NCBI RefSeq assembly: GCF_017313275.1
Contig: NZ_JAFLNM010000001.1
Span: 186,001-250,000 of the forward strand
Reading direction: 5' to 3'
Length of the DNA stretch: 64,000 nucleotides
From: Flagellimonas profundi
Lineage (GTDB): Bacteria > Bacteroidota > Bacteroidia > Flavobacteriales > Flavobacteriaceae
Below, in pieces: positions 17,283 through 25,099 of the stretch (its first letter is position 1; each line of letters begins with the position of its first letter). The position numbers and the translations under genes are program-made. Below the pieces are notes generated by a model. It ran no database searches, was not told the DNA's origin, and was given only the letters and a program-made list of their open reading frames with translations.

Positions 17283-19690
17283 GTTGTCAAGTTTTTTTGA
17301 TGTATATATTCTGTGATGGCTTGCTCCATATCATGGGTCTTTTCAAAGAGCTGCATAATGTGTTCGTTTTCACTGCCATCGGTCAGATAGGCCGCATAGA
17401 CCTCAGGGGGCACCTCCAACCGGAACACATTGCTTTCCTTTCCGATTTTGATAAAGACTTCCGTGTATTTTCGGTCCCCGGTCAAATGGTTTCGGATGGA
17501 TTTGAGCTGGTTCAGGTCATGGCTGGATAGGCTCAACCTTTTTTTTAAGGTCTCATACCCCTTCTCGTTCTTAAGGCAATAAATGACCTGTGTATTTTCC
17601 AGGATACTGGCCGAGGTGGAGTTCTCCGGTAATTGGTTGATGGATTGGAGGATGATACCGATGGCCCCGTTTTGTTTTCGTATCGCCTGGTAATAGAATT
17701 CCACGCTTTCCAGCACATTGGGAAACTTCAATTGTTTGGCAAACTCATCAAAAAGGATGATGCCCCGCTCAGAGCGATTTTGCCAAATGGTTCGTTGAAT
17801 GGCCGATTTGATCAGTTTGAGCATCACCGAAAGGATTTCCTTGTTGTCCTTTACCTCGTCCAGCTCAAATACGATCAATTGTTTATCTTCCAAGGTGTAG
17901 CTCTGATCTTCTTCTGTATCGAACAAAAAGCTGTAAAGACCATCTTCCACATATTCCGAGAGGATGTGCAAAAAAGTATAAATATTGAAATCGGCTTCCT
18001 TGAGCTGTAGTTCTTGGATAAGCGTTTCTTTCCGTCGGTCGACAAAACGGTACAGGGAGCCCAAGGAATGTTCCGACCGGATGTGTCTGTAATAATGGAG
18101 CAACACTTTCTTGATGGCCACTTCCTTGGATTTGTTCACTTTTTCCTCTGCCAAGAGTTCGAGCAGGAAATGGGCAAGATCCTCCAAACGCTCAGGACTC
18201 AAGTCTTCCGGGTTCGATAGGTAGAATGGATTGATGCCGAGGTTTTTTCCTTGCGCATAGCGAAGAATGATATGGCGGTCAGGATAAAGGTGGGCGAACT
18301 TGGCGTAGGAACCGCCCAGGTCAATGATCACCAAGCGAACGCCCGCTTCAAAGTATTGTCTTAGGATGTTATTGGCCAGAAAGGACTTTCCTTCCCCGGT
18401 CGGGGCGAAAATGGCAAAGTTCCTGGCCTTGATCCGCTTTTTTTCGGCGTCCCAAACATCTTTGTGTATGGGGATATTGTACTGGCGATCATTAAAGATA
18501 ATCCCCGTACCGTCCGATTTGTAATTGGTATTGTTGATGTAAAGACAAAGGGCGTGTTTGAGATCCGAGACATAGAGGTCTTCATTGCTGAAGTTGGAGG
18601 CATGACAAGGATGGGAGTTTAAAAAGTAGTGTTTGCGTTCTTCCCCTCTGGGATGATAAGGGACCATGTCCAATTCCTTGAACTCTGTCTTGATCTTGGA
18701 GGCGATTTGTTTTAAATGATGTCGTTCTTGATGCCAGAAGATGATATTGAGATGGCCGCGGATAATGCGTGAGCTATCATCTTGATTGATTTGGTCCACA
18801 ATGTGTCGGATCTTTTTAAGGACCACTTTGTTTTGGGTGCCGAAATTGGAGCTTTTGGAGAGCTCTTCGATCTTTTTGTCCAAGACCTTGCGCCATTTAT
18901 GTTTGTCATCCAGATACAATATATGGTTCACGATATGGTTTTCCTTGAGATCCAATCCCAAACCGTCCAAAAAGCCTTGGTGGAAGATAAAGTCATCCGA
19001 GGTGAACCTGCTATTGGAGATACTGCTGTGCACAGATTCCCCAAAACACAGTTCACTGTTGAAGGCCATGGCGTCAAAATAATGGTCGCCGATCTCTATG
19101 GTTTTGTTGTTCAATACGATGTCAGTATCAAAATCCAGGTTGAACCCGTTGAAATAATTATGGGTATGGACCAAAACACCTTTTGGATCCATAGGAAGCA
19201 GGTTGATGTGCTTTGCGTTGTTGATATAGGAAACAGTGTCATTTATCGTAGTGATGAACTCTGCCACCTGCAGGTCCAACTTTCTATGGTATCCCTTTGC
19301 GGTACTACGAAAGGGGTTCACATATTTGGAGGCATTGAGGACGTTGTCCAATGGAAGCACAAAGAAAAGGTACCCATCGTGTTTTAGATACTCCCTGCCT
19401 TTGAAATGGTCGTGAGTGGCCCTTTCCAAAAAAGTGTTGTTCTTGAGCTGTTTGGCCGAGTAGCCTTGTTTTTGATATATATCCTGTTTATGGATGATTG
19501 TCCCCGTGGGCAAGGACTTGAAAGCCTGGAACCAGATACTGTGCATTTCCTCAAAATCCCTTTCGGAAAGGGAATACACTTCGGGAAAGTCCACTGCATA
19601 GTTAAGGACTACATTGCCATTACTTGCAAAGACGATATGGTTTTGGATATCGAGGATAGGGTGGTTTGTGTTCAGGTTGATTTTAGACAT
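17279..19690 (-). CDS. traG: Conjugative transfer ATPase TraG (VirB4-like)
   Basis: 803 residues. The N-terminal half is the TraG N-terminal VirB4-like domain. The C-terminal ATPase has Walker A in APTGEGKSFLANNI and Walker B in RGIILFDEFAKQL, with a later SINQLPENS sensor region and conserved CLKNEKGYETLKKRLSLS. It powers pilus assembly and transfer at the inner membrane. Full length. ATG at 19690; overlaps traF by eight bases. Confidence 0.95.
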   Translation of the reverse strand: MSKINLNTNHPILDIQNHIVFASNGNVVLNYAVDFPEVYSLSERDFEEMHSIWFQAFKSLPTGTIIHKQDIYQKQGYSAKQLKNNTFLERATHDHFKGREYLKHDGYLFFVLPLDNVLNASKYVNPFRSTAKGYHRKLDLQVAEFITTINDTVSYINNAKHINLLPMDPKGVLVHTHNYFNGFNLDFDTDIVLNNKTIEIGDHYFDAMAFNSELCFGESVHSSISNSRFTSDDFIFHQGFLDGLGLDLKENHIVNHILYLDDKHKWRKVLDKKIEELSKSSNFGTQNKVVLKKIRHIVDQINQDDSSRIIRGHLNIIFWHQERHHLKQIASKIKTEFKELDMVPYHPRGEERKHYFLNSHPCHASNFSNEDLYVSDLKHALCLYINNTNYKSDGTGIIFNDRQYNIPIHKDVWDAEKKRIKARNFAIFAPTGEGKSFLANNILRQYFEAGVRLVIIDLGGSYAKFAHLYPDRHIILRYAQGKNLGINPFYLSNPEDLSPERLEDLAHFLLELLAEEKVNKSKEVAIKKVLLHYYRHIRSEHSLGSLYRFVDRRKETLIQELQLKEADFNIYTFLHILSEYVEDGLYSFLFDTEEDQSYTLEDKQLIVFELDEVKDNKEILSVMLKLIKSAIQRTIWQNRSERGIILFDEFAKQLKFPNVLESVEFYYQAIRKQNGAIGIILQSINQLPENSTSASILENTQVIYCLKNEKGYETLKKRLSLSSHDLNQLKSIRNHLTGDRKYTEVFIKIGKESNVFRLEVPPEVYAAYLTDGSENEHIMQLFEKTHDMEQAITEYIHQKNLTT

Positions 19691-19961
19691 GGCTCAAGGA
19701 GCTTAAGCGTTTATTGCTGATTGTGCTGGGAAAGGTGTTCTTGACCTTAATTGGCATGGGTTTTTTGACCCACCGGCCCAATGCCCCATAGAGTAGGGCA
19801 TTGAACAACAGTAGGCCCACGATGACACCAAAATGAAAGGAAAAGATGATGATCAATAGGGAACCGATGACCGATACCATTTGTAGGGCAAACATGGATA
19901 TGGGAAGCCCCATGATCATGGCCTGTTTACGAATGTTTCGGTAAGTGCGATAGGTTTTCAT
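19683..19961 (-). CDS. traF: Conjugative transfer protein TraF (VirB3-like, DUF4133)
   Basis: 92 residues from the ATG at 19961 (MKTYRTYRNIRKQAMIMGLP); a longer frame would run back into traE. It has two adjacent membrane helices (FALQMVSVIGSLLIIIFSF and VIVGLLLFNALLYGALG) and a basic tail, the DUF4133/VirB3-like pattern. It starts one base after the traE stop and overlaps traG. Confidence 0.9.
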   Translation of the reverse strand: MKTYRTYRNIRKQAMIMGLPISMFALQMVSVIGSLLIIIFSFHFGVIVGLLLFNALLYGALGRWVKKPMPIKVKNTFPSTISNKRLSSLSHV

Positions 19962-19962
19962 G

Positions 19963-20250
19963 CTAGACCACGATGCCAATGAGATAAGTGAAAATACCCA
20001 CCACCGCCCCGGCAATAAGTACAAAGACCAATACCCGGGTGATGCCTTTTTTCAGGTCTGAGTTCTCTCCGAAAAAATGACCGGCATTGAACAGAAAGCC
20101 TACCAAAAAGATGACACCCAGGATAATGGGGAAAATGGCCCGGATGGTATCGGAGATATCATTGACCGAATCCTCGATTCCCCCGATCTGGGCCATAATA
20201 GCACTTGAGGTGAACAGTAACAATAAGGTGATCAGAAGAGATTTTCGCAT
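19963..20250 (-). CDS. traE: Conjugative transfer protein TraE (VirB2-like pilin, DUF4134)
   Basis: 95 residues: signal peptide (MRKSLLITLLLLFTSSAIMAQ), a short polar segment, then two membrane helices (IFPIILGVIFLVGFLFNAG and LVFVLIAGAVVGIFTYLIG). This is the DUF4134/TraE pattern, the presumed pilin. First gene of the tra operon here. The 283 bases upstream must contain the operon promoter, but I see no clear TAnnTTTG box on the minus strand. traA-D are not present next to it. Confidence 0.9.
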   Translation of the reverse strand: MRKSLLITLLLLFTSSAIMAQIGGIEDSVNDISDTIRAIFPIILGVIFLVGFLFNAGHFFGENSDLKKGITRVLVFVLIAGAVVGIFTYLIGIVV

Positions 20251-20533
20251 ATCGTAAACGTTTATGGGTTGGACGATTATTGATAGGTGAAAAGTACTTT
20301 ATTATTCATTTATATAATTGATAATCAGAAGATTGTGAATATTATTTTAGTTGGTTTGATTTAGTACTGAATGCCTTGATTTGGTACCATGGGATATGAG
20401 GAAAAGAGAGGAGCTGTTGATAACCAAAATTTTGTAAGGTGGAATAGGGGGGGTAAAACGTCAAGTCGGCAATAAGGAAGGTTGATTTCTAAGGTGTTTT
20501 ACTGTCGGAAAGTGGAAGGAGATATGGGGTTTG

Positions 20534-20746
20534 TTATTCACCTCCTTTGATGCGTTGGTAATTATCTATCAATGCTCCGGTAACCATCTTGGCCTTTGCA
20601 TCACTTATTCCATCAAAATTGATCGTATGTGTGGAAACAAAATTCTTTAACAGTATATCGACATCGGATTCATCCAGATAACCATTATCTCTCAAATTGC
20701 CCAATATAGCGGGGTATCTATTTGATTTGAATCCATCTTCCAGCAT
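20534..20746 (-). CDS. Small acidic protein of unknown function downstream of hipA
   Basis: 70 residues from ATG at 20746 (MLEDGFKSNRYPAILGNLRD), mostly helical and acidic, no membrane segment, no motif that I recognise. It lies 23 bases after the hipA stop in the same direction, so it is probably the third gene of the hipBA transcript. It could be an accessory factor of the toxin-antitoxin module or an unrelated passenger. Confidence 0.6.
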   Translation of the reverse strand: MLEDGFKSNRYPAILGNLRDNGYLDESDVDILLKNFVSTHTINFDGISDAKAKMVTGALIDNYQRIKGGE

Positions 20747-20769
20747 CTCAAACGTACCAATAATTGATG

Positions 20770-22071
20770 TTATAATGTATTTAGGTTGTTTTGTATTCTA
20801 TGCCATAGTTCCTTGCCCACATCGGCCTTTTTTGCATATTTCGCCCAGGATTTGACTATAGCGTTGATTTCCTTGATGATTTTTCTACCTTTTTTAATAT
20901 TGTTGTCTTGGGCAATGGTCATCAAATCATCGGCAGTGATCCCAAGTCTTTTTCCATTTACACTCAAGGTTTGTTTGTTTACCCAGTGGTTGGTGGGATC
21001 AAAGGCAAAGCATAGGTCAAAGGCAGGGGCCAATTGCCATTTTTCATTCTTTTTCAAGAGAAATGAAAAGTTCTTGGTATGATCGTCATAATTGGTGGCC
21101 AATACATTGAAGACCATCCTCCTGAACATTTCTTCGGCTTCCGGATAGGTAAGTCTTAGGGATCTCATGGTCTGAAATACTTGCTCATAGCTATAGCCGA
21201 ACATATCGTTGAAGTCATAATGTTGTATACCGCATAGGGAAAGTACATGGTGTTTTATATTGCCTTCGCGGTCAAAGCGTTTGGTCATAAAGTGGGCCCG
21301 ACCGTTTTCTTCCAACAGCTGACTTTCACTGATGGCTATCCCACAGTCCTTGGCCATGAGGTAGTAGGCATACTCGACTCGGCCCCAGCCATGGCTGTCA
21401 CCGAACTGTTCGCCGCTGACCCCGTCCAGTTTAATGAGCCAATGCTCAAAGCCTTTGGGCACATTGGCCTGTCCCGAGCGCACCTCCGCAGTCTTTGGAT
21501 TGTAGGCGATAACGGCCTTTGGACGAGCTCCCCCTGCAGAGGTCCCGATTTTTAGTATTTCCATCATGGCCTTTTCATCATCCTTCTTCAAGTTGGTCAA
21601 AAAAGACTCCCTTTGGTTGAGCATTTTTTTGGCGACTTCTACCAAACTGTCCATTTCCAGGGAAAAACTTTTGGTGCCACTTCTGATTTGTGCCGGTTCA
21701 AATTCCAAGGCCCCCATGCCGCGTTTGCCAATAAAGCATAGTTTTTCCACAGGGTTCATGCTGTTTTCGGGTCTTCCTTGTTGGGCCAACCAAATATTGA
21801 TAAGCTTGTTCCCGTATTTGTCGGGAAGGGCATCGGACAATAGGCCGGGCAAGCCCTTGAAGGTGTCCTCGGTTTGATTTCTCCCTTTTCTAAGTTCCGG
21901 GAAGCTGTAAATCCTTGGACCTTGGGAAATGGGCATTTTTAAGGGAGAAAGGTCCCAGTTGTTTTCCAGAAATTTCGGGCTGTATTCAAATAGGCCCAGT
22001 TGTCTACTTTTATCCCATCGGATGGCTCCTGCCAACTCCCCCCAGATCAGTACTTCTGCTACGTCTACCAT
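20770..22071 (-). CDS. hipA: HipA-type serine/threonine kinase toxin
   Basis: 433-residue one-piece HipA. The N-terminal region is the Couple_hipA/HipA_N domain (EVLIWGELAGAIRWDKSRQ). The kinase core has a Gly-rich loop region (LKIGTSAGGARPKAV), catalytic motif NYDDHTKNFSFLL (Asp and Asn typical of HipA) and metal-binding Asp in PAFDLCFAF. HipA kinases phosphorylate glutamyl-tRNA synthetase or related targets, causing growth arrest; the target here is unknown. All key residues are present, so it is probably active. It overlaps hipB by seven bases. In an element such a module may stabilise carriage. Confidence 0.92.
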   Translation of the reverse strand: MVDVAEVLIWGELAGAIRWDKSRQLGLFEYSPKFLENNWDLSPLKMPISQGPRIYSFPELRKGRNQTEDTFKGLPGLLSDALPDKYGNKLINIWLAQQGRPENSMNPVEKLCFIGKRGMGALEFEPAQIRSGTKSFSLEMDSLVEVAKKMLNQRESFLTNLKKDDEKAMMEILKIGTSAGGARPKAVIAYNPKTAEVRSGQANVPKGFEHWLIKLDGVSGEQFGDSHGWGRVEYAYYLMAKDCGIAISESQLLEENGRAHFMTKRFDREGNIKHHVLSLCGIQHYDFNDMFGYSYEQVFQTMRSLRLTYPEAEEMFRRMVFNVLATNYDDHTKNFSFLLKKNEKWQLAPAFDLCFAFDPTNHWVNKQTLSVNGKRLGITADDLMTIAQDNNIKKGRKIIKEINAIVKSWAKYAKKADVGKELWHRIQNNLNTL

Positions 22072-22418
22072 TCCAAATCCTTTTCGTCCCCTTCTTGGGT
22101 GCTTTTGTTCCTGACTCTATGCTTTTGCTGCTTTTTAAGCTTGGCATATTCCAAAGGACTTATTTCATCAGAGTATTCAAAATTGTCCAGCACGGCCAAA
22201 CGGTCCAGTGCACGTAAGATTTGGAGCAGACTGGTCAATGAAATAGATTCCCCGTTCTCGATCTGGCTGATGGTCCAACGGTTCAGGCCTGCAGATTCGG
22301 ACAGTTGTAGCTGTGTTTTGTTCTGTTGTTGGCGTTCATATTTCACGTAGTTGCCAATCTGTTGTACGATAGCCGCATCCGACATCTGAACCCAATTAAT
22401 GTTGGTATTTCCCATCAC
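22065..22418 (-). CDS. hipB: HipB-type XRE antitoxin and repressor
   Basis: 117 residues. HTH_XRE domain in the centre: RQQQNKTQLQLSESAGLNRW and TISQIENGESISLTSLLQI. A charged C-terminal tail follows (KLKKQQKHRVRNKSTQEGDE). It overlaps hipA by seven bases, the usual antitoxin-first order. The first codons (ATGGGAAATACCAACA) themselves contain one copy of the operator repeated three more times upstream, pointing to tight autorepression. Confidence 0.9.
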   Translation of the reverse strand: MMGNTNINWVQMSDAAIVQQIGNYVKYERQQQNKTQLQLSESAGLNRWTISQIENGESISLTSLLQILRALDRLAVLDNFEYSDEISPLEYAKLKKQQKHRVRNKSTQEGDEKDLEW

Positions 22419-22551
22419 TAAGTGTTTTTTGTTATGTTAACGTTGGTATTTCCCAACAAATATATGAATAAAACATGATATTAAACAGAATAATGTTGGT
22501 TTTTACCAACATTAAGAGCGTTTTTTAAGTTTAGTGATGGTAAAAGCCAAC
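22400..22551. promoter_or_regulatory. Array of four HipB operators
   Basis: Four copies of a GTTGG-N5/6-CCAAC element: 22400-22415 (in the hipB start codons, right half imperfect), 22442-22457, 22491-22514 (perfect 10-base arms TAATGTTGGT/ACCAACATTA around TTTT) and 22536-22551 (left half imperfect). Centres are about 42, 52 and 43 bases apart, i.e. near whole helical turns. All lie across the hipB promoter region. Confidence 0.75.
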
Positions 22552-23224
22552 AAAATATAGGTTGTATGGTTCATTTTTACTTGATACAGTCGGTTAGATC
22601 AACCAAAATAATACGAATCAAGGGGATTCTTTCCCCACTCAGCTATTTTAAAAATGAATATGTCTAAAAAGGATGATTTTCTGGAATGCCGTTTTGATTT
22701 ATACCATGTTGACGAACACCTAGTGGTACTAATGGTATAGGGTGGAGTGTATACCTTAAATGTACCCCATAAAGATCTTTTAATATGTTAGGATAGGCGT
22801 GTTCAGTTACTTTTCCCAAGATTGAAATTTTAAGGGGTCGGTAATAAAAGAAGCCTTGGTTGTTTTTCGGTATATCGAAAAACAGGCAGTGCCCAAGGAT
22901 TTCCAATCAGGACACCACTTTCTTTTCTCGCTTAACTTTCCGTACGCTCACTTGCAAGTGGGTCGGATGGAATTCCTAAGGCCCTTGAGGAACCTGTCAA
23001 GGCCAAGGCAGGTTTTGTCCGTAAATAGGGTTTCCATTTCCGTGAAAACCAAAAAAGGTTTTGTACGTCATGGACCCTCCCGATTTCCTTTCAAAAGCCT
23101 TGACAGAACCCCCTTCTTTTATTGTGCTGTGCACGAAGAAAGCCAAACAAACGCCCCTTAAAATTTGGGAAACAAAGACCAAATGAAAAGGGGGGAATTT
23201 TTAACCTTTTAAAGCTTTTTTATC
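22552..23224. other. 673-base noncoding stretch between the hip operators and ssb
   Basis: Open frames here have protein-unlike composition and I reject them. Visible structure: GGTATA (22734) with TATACC (22750); a perfect 12-base palindrome CACTTG-CAAGTG at 22949-22960; AACCTG (22991) with CAGGTT (23009). The right part (22930-23160) is GC-richer than the left. It may carry the ssb promoter or a transfer-related site; I cannot tell. Confidence 0.4.
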
Positions 23225-23572
23225 ATGAGTACATTAAGAAACAAAGTGCAACTTATCGGAAATGTGGGACAGGATCCCGTAATCACCAACTTGGAGAGTG
23301 GAAAACGTGTGGCCCGTCTGACCCTGGCCACCAACGAACATTACAAGAACAACCAAGGGGAGCGGGTGACCAACACTGAATGGCATACCCTGATTGGATG
23401 GGGCAAGCTGGCCGACATCATCGAAGGTTTTGTGACCAAGGGCAAGGAGATTGCCATTGAAGGGAAATTGACCTCAAGGTCCTATGAGGACAAGGAGGGG
23501 AACAAACGTTATGTGACCGAAGTGGTGTTGAGCGAAATCCTTTTGCTGGGAGGAACCACCAATGAAGATTAG
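23225..23572 (+). CDS. ssb: Single-stranded DNA-binding protein (element-encoded)
   Basis: 115 residues. OB-fold core with the usual pattern: LRNKVQLIGNVGQDPVITNL, then VARLTLATNEHYKNNQGER, TEWHTLIGWGKLADII and GKEIAIEGKLTSRSYEDK. It lacks the long acidic C-terminal tail of chromosomal SSBs, as is common for mobile-element versions. It would coat single-stranded DNA during transfer. ATG start at 23225; a terminator follows, then radC. Confidence 0.93.
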   Translation: MSTLRNKVQLIGNVGQDPVITNLESGKRVARLTLATNEHYKNNQGERVTNTEWHTLIGWGKLADIIEGFVTKGKEIAIEGKLTSRSYEDKEGNKRYVTEVVLSEILLLGGTTNED

Positions 23573-23579
23573 AAGTAAT

Positions 23580-23616
23580 GGGGTGCCCAGGGAACAGACC
23601 TGGGCATCCCTTCCTT
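23580..23616 (+). terminator. Intrinsic terminator after ssb
   Basis: Imperfect stem GGGGTGCCCAGG/CCTGGGCATCCC with loop gaacaga and a T-rich tail (TTCCTTTTT). Confidence 0.8.
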
Positions 23617-23638
23617 TTTCAATCTTAACAGGAAAACA

Positions 23639-24088
23639 ATGGAACATACAGTCAACGAGATACAGATCAGTTACCGGGAGAAGCTCAGTACCCTGAAATC
23701 ACTGTCGATTACCAATTCCAAGGAAGTAGGGGCCCTGTTGTTCAACAACTGGGATGGCGATACCATAGGATTGCACGAGACCTTCAAGATCCTTTTGCTC
23801 AATCGCTCCAATAAGGTCAAGGGCATCTATCCATTGTCCCATGGTGGGATCACGGGAACCTTGGTGGACATGCGCATTCTTTTTGCCATTATCCTCAAAA
23901 CGCTTTCCGTGGGCATTATCTTGGCACATAACCACCCATCTGGGCAATTGAAGGCCAGCGAGCAGGACAGACAATTGACCAAAAAAATCCAACAGGCGGC
24001 ACTGCTTTTTGATGTTAACGTTTTGGACCATATCATCCTGGCACCCGATGGACGCTATTACAGTTTTGCGGACAATGGGCTGATGTGA
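23639..24088 (+). CDS. radC: RadC-like JAB/MPN-domain protein
   Basis: 149 residues, essentially the JAB metalloprotease-like domain without the helix-hairpin-helix part of chromosomal RadC. Zinc motif HNHPSG (His97, His99) followed by an acidic residue in KASEQDRQLT, and LDHIILAPDGRYYSFAD near the end. Short RadC proteins of this kind are common next to ssb in Bacteroidota mobile elements; their role is not settled (possibly anti-restriction or DNA repair). ATG at 23639. Confidence 0.92.
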   Translation: MEHTVNEIQISYREKLSTLKSLSITNSKEVGALLFNNWDGDTIGLHETFKILLLNRSNKVKGIYPLSHGGITGTLVDMRILFAIILKTLSVGIILAHNHPSGQLKASEQDRQLTKKIQQAALLFDVNVLDHIILAPDGRYYSFADNGLM

Positions 24089-24146
24089 ACCTTGATCAGT
24101 GGATGGCAATTTGGCCCCTTTGGTGGGGTCAAAAGGCAACAAAACG

Positions 24147-24171
24147 ACCCAATCATTATGATTGGGTTTTT
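24147..24171 (+). terminator. Intrinsic terminator after radC
   Basis: Stem ACCCAATC/GATTGGGT with loop attat and a TTTTTC tail, 60 bases past the radC stop. Confidence 0.8.
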
Positions 24172-24175
24172 CTAT

Positions 24176-24511
24176 GCGCAACGGCTTAATATTCATATAT
24201 TTAAGCTGTTGTTATGCAACGATCAAAATGTACGGCGATTCGATTTGACTTTCCTAAAGTCCGTACCATTCGATTTGACTTTTAGATACAATGCAACAGT
24301 TTTTTAGAACATGTTGTGCGATACTTTTTGGCCCTGCGGGACAGAAAGGAGAAGCAAGAGGATAGCGTGCTGGCGCAGCGCTACCGATCATCATTGCGTT
24401 GCAAAGCCCTGTTTATAGGGGTTTGGGAAATATAGAGAAATAGGGCCTTGGGCATTTTTAGCGTAAAACTGCGCTGGGGCCAATAAAACCAAGGAATTTT
24501 TAAGCTAAAAA
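24176..24511. other. Noncoding region before the mobilization genes, candidate oriT
   Basis: In known Bacteroidota elements the transfer origin lies directly upstream of the mobilization genes, as here. Visible: an inverted repeat with arms CAACGGCTTAA and TTAAGCTGTTG near 24181-24216; GC-rich GGCGCAGCGC near 24372; and TTTTTAGC (24455-24462) with GCTAAAAA (24504-24511), whose right arm overlaps the bfmA start codon. I cannot identify a nick site. No convincing coding frame. Confidence 0.4.
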
Positions 24512-25098
24512 TGGATAAGGGATACGAAAAGGAAGCGTTTCGCACCGTTAGCATTAAGAAATCGGTGCTCCAAAAGTTCAAGGGCTTTTCCAAGCGACAG
24601 GGGAAGTCCCATTCCATGACCTTGTTGGCCATGGTGGAGTTCTTTGACCATAATGGCATATCCCCAGATGAACGAATGAACGAGACCATCGCCGGCCTTA
24701 AATATTTGATCAAAAAAAGGTTCAATGCCATGGTGGCCATTATGCGAAGCATCGAAAAGGAACAGACCCTGCCCACCGTCAGTATGATCCAAGCCCTTTT
24801 TCAGCAGGAACTGGAACCCGAGGAAGAGGACGGATGGGAAGGGGACTTCGATTTCTTTGAGCAACAATTGACCGAAAAGCAAACACCCTCCAATCCCGAA
24901 CTGTTGGATACGGAGATCCAGGTTCCCAAAATCGTGCACGAACACCTTAAGGAGGAAATGGAGGGATTGAAACGGGACTTTAAGCATGTCCTGGACCACG
25001 TTGTTCCAGTGAAGAACCGATTGGGGAAGGATTACCTCAAGTTGGACCTGGACCCTGAGCTCATTGAGCGCTACCAACAAAAAATCAAAAACCTGTAA
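24511..25098 (+). CDS. bfmA: BfmA/BtgA family mobilization protein
   Basis: 195 residues. The N-terminus EAFRTVSIKKSVLQKFKGFS plus RQGKSHSMTLLAMVEFFD resembles the ribbon-helix-helix-like DNA-binding part of BfmA/BtgA relaxosome accessory proteins. The middle is acidic (LEPEEEDGWEGDFDFFEQQL) and the C-terminus helical. It probably binds oriT and helps load the relaxase. ATG at 24511 lies inside an inverted repeat. The relaxase start is one base after its stop. Confidence 0.85.
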   Translation: MDKGYEKEAFRTVSIKKSVLQKFKGFSKRQGKSHSMTLLAMVEFFDHNGISPDERMNETIAGLKYLIKKRFNAMVAIMRSIEKEQTLPTVSMIQALFQQELEPEEEDGWEGDFDFFEQQLTEKQTPSNPELLDTEIQVPKIVHEHLKEEMEGLKRDFKHVLDHVVPVKNRLGKDYLKLDLDPELIERYQQKIKNL

Positions 25099-25099
25099 T

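Noticed and set aside
22664..23161. Frames of 80 and 101 codons on opposite strands upstream of ssb
   Set aside because: No ribosome binding site, no recognisable domain, unusual composition, and they overlap each other; better read as noncoding.
24092..24307. 71-codon frame after radC
   Set aside because: It runs through the radC terminator hairpin and has no protein-like pattern.
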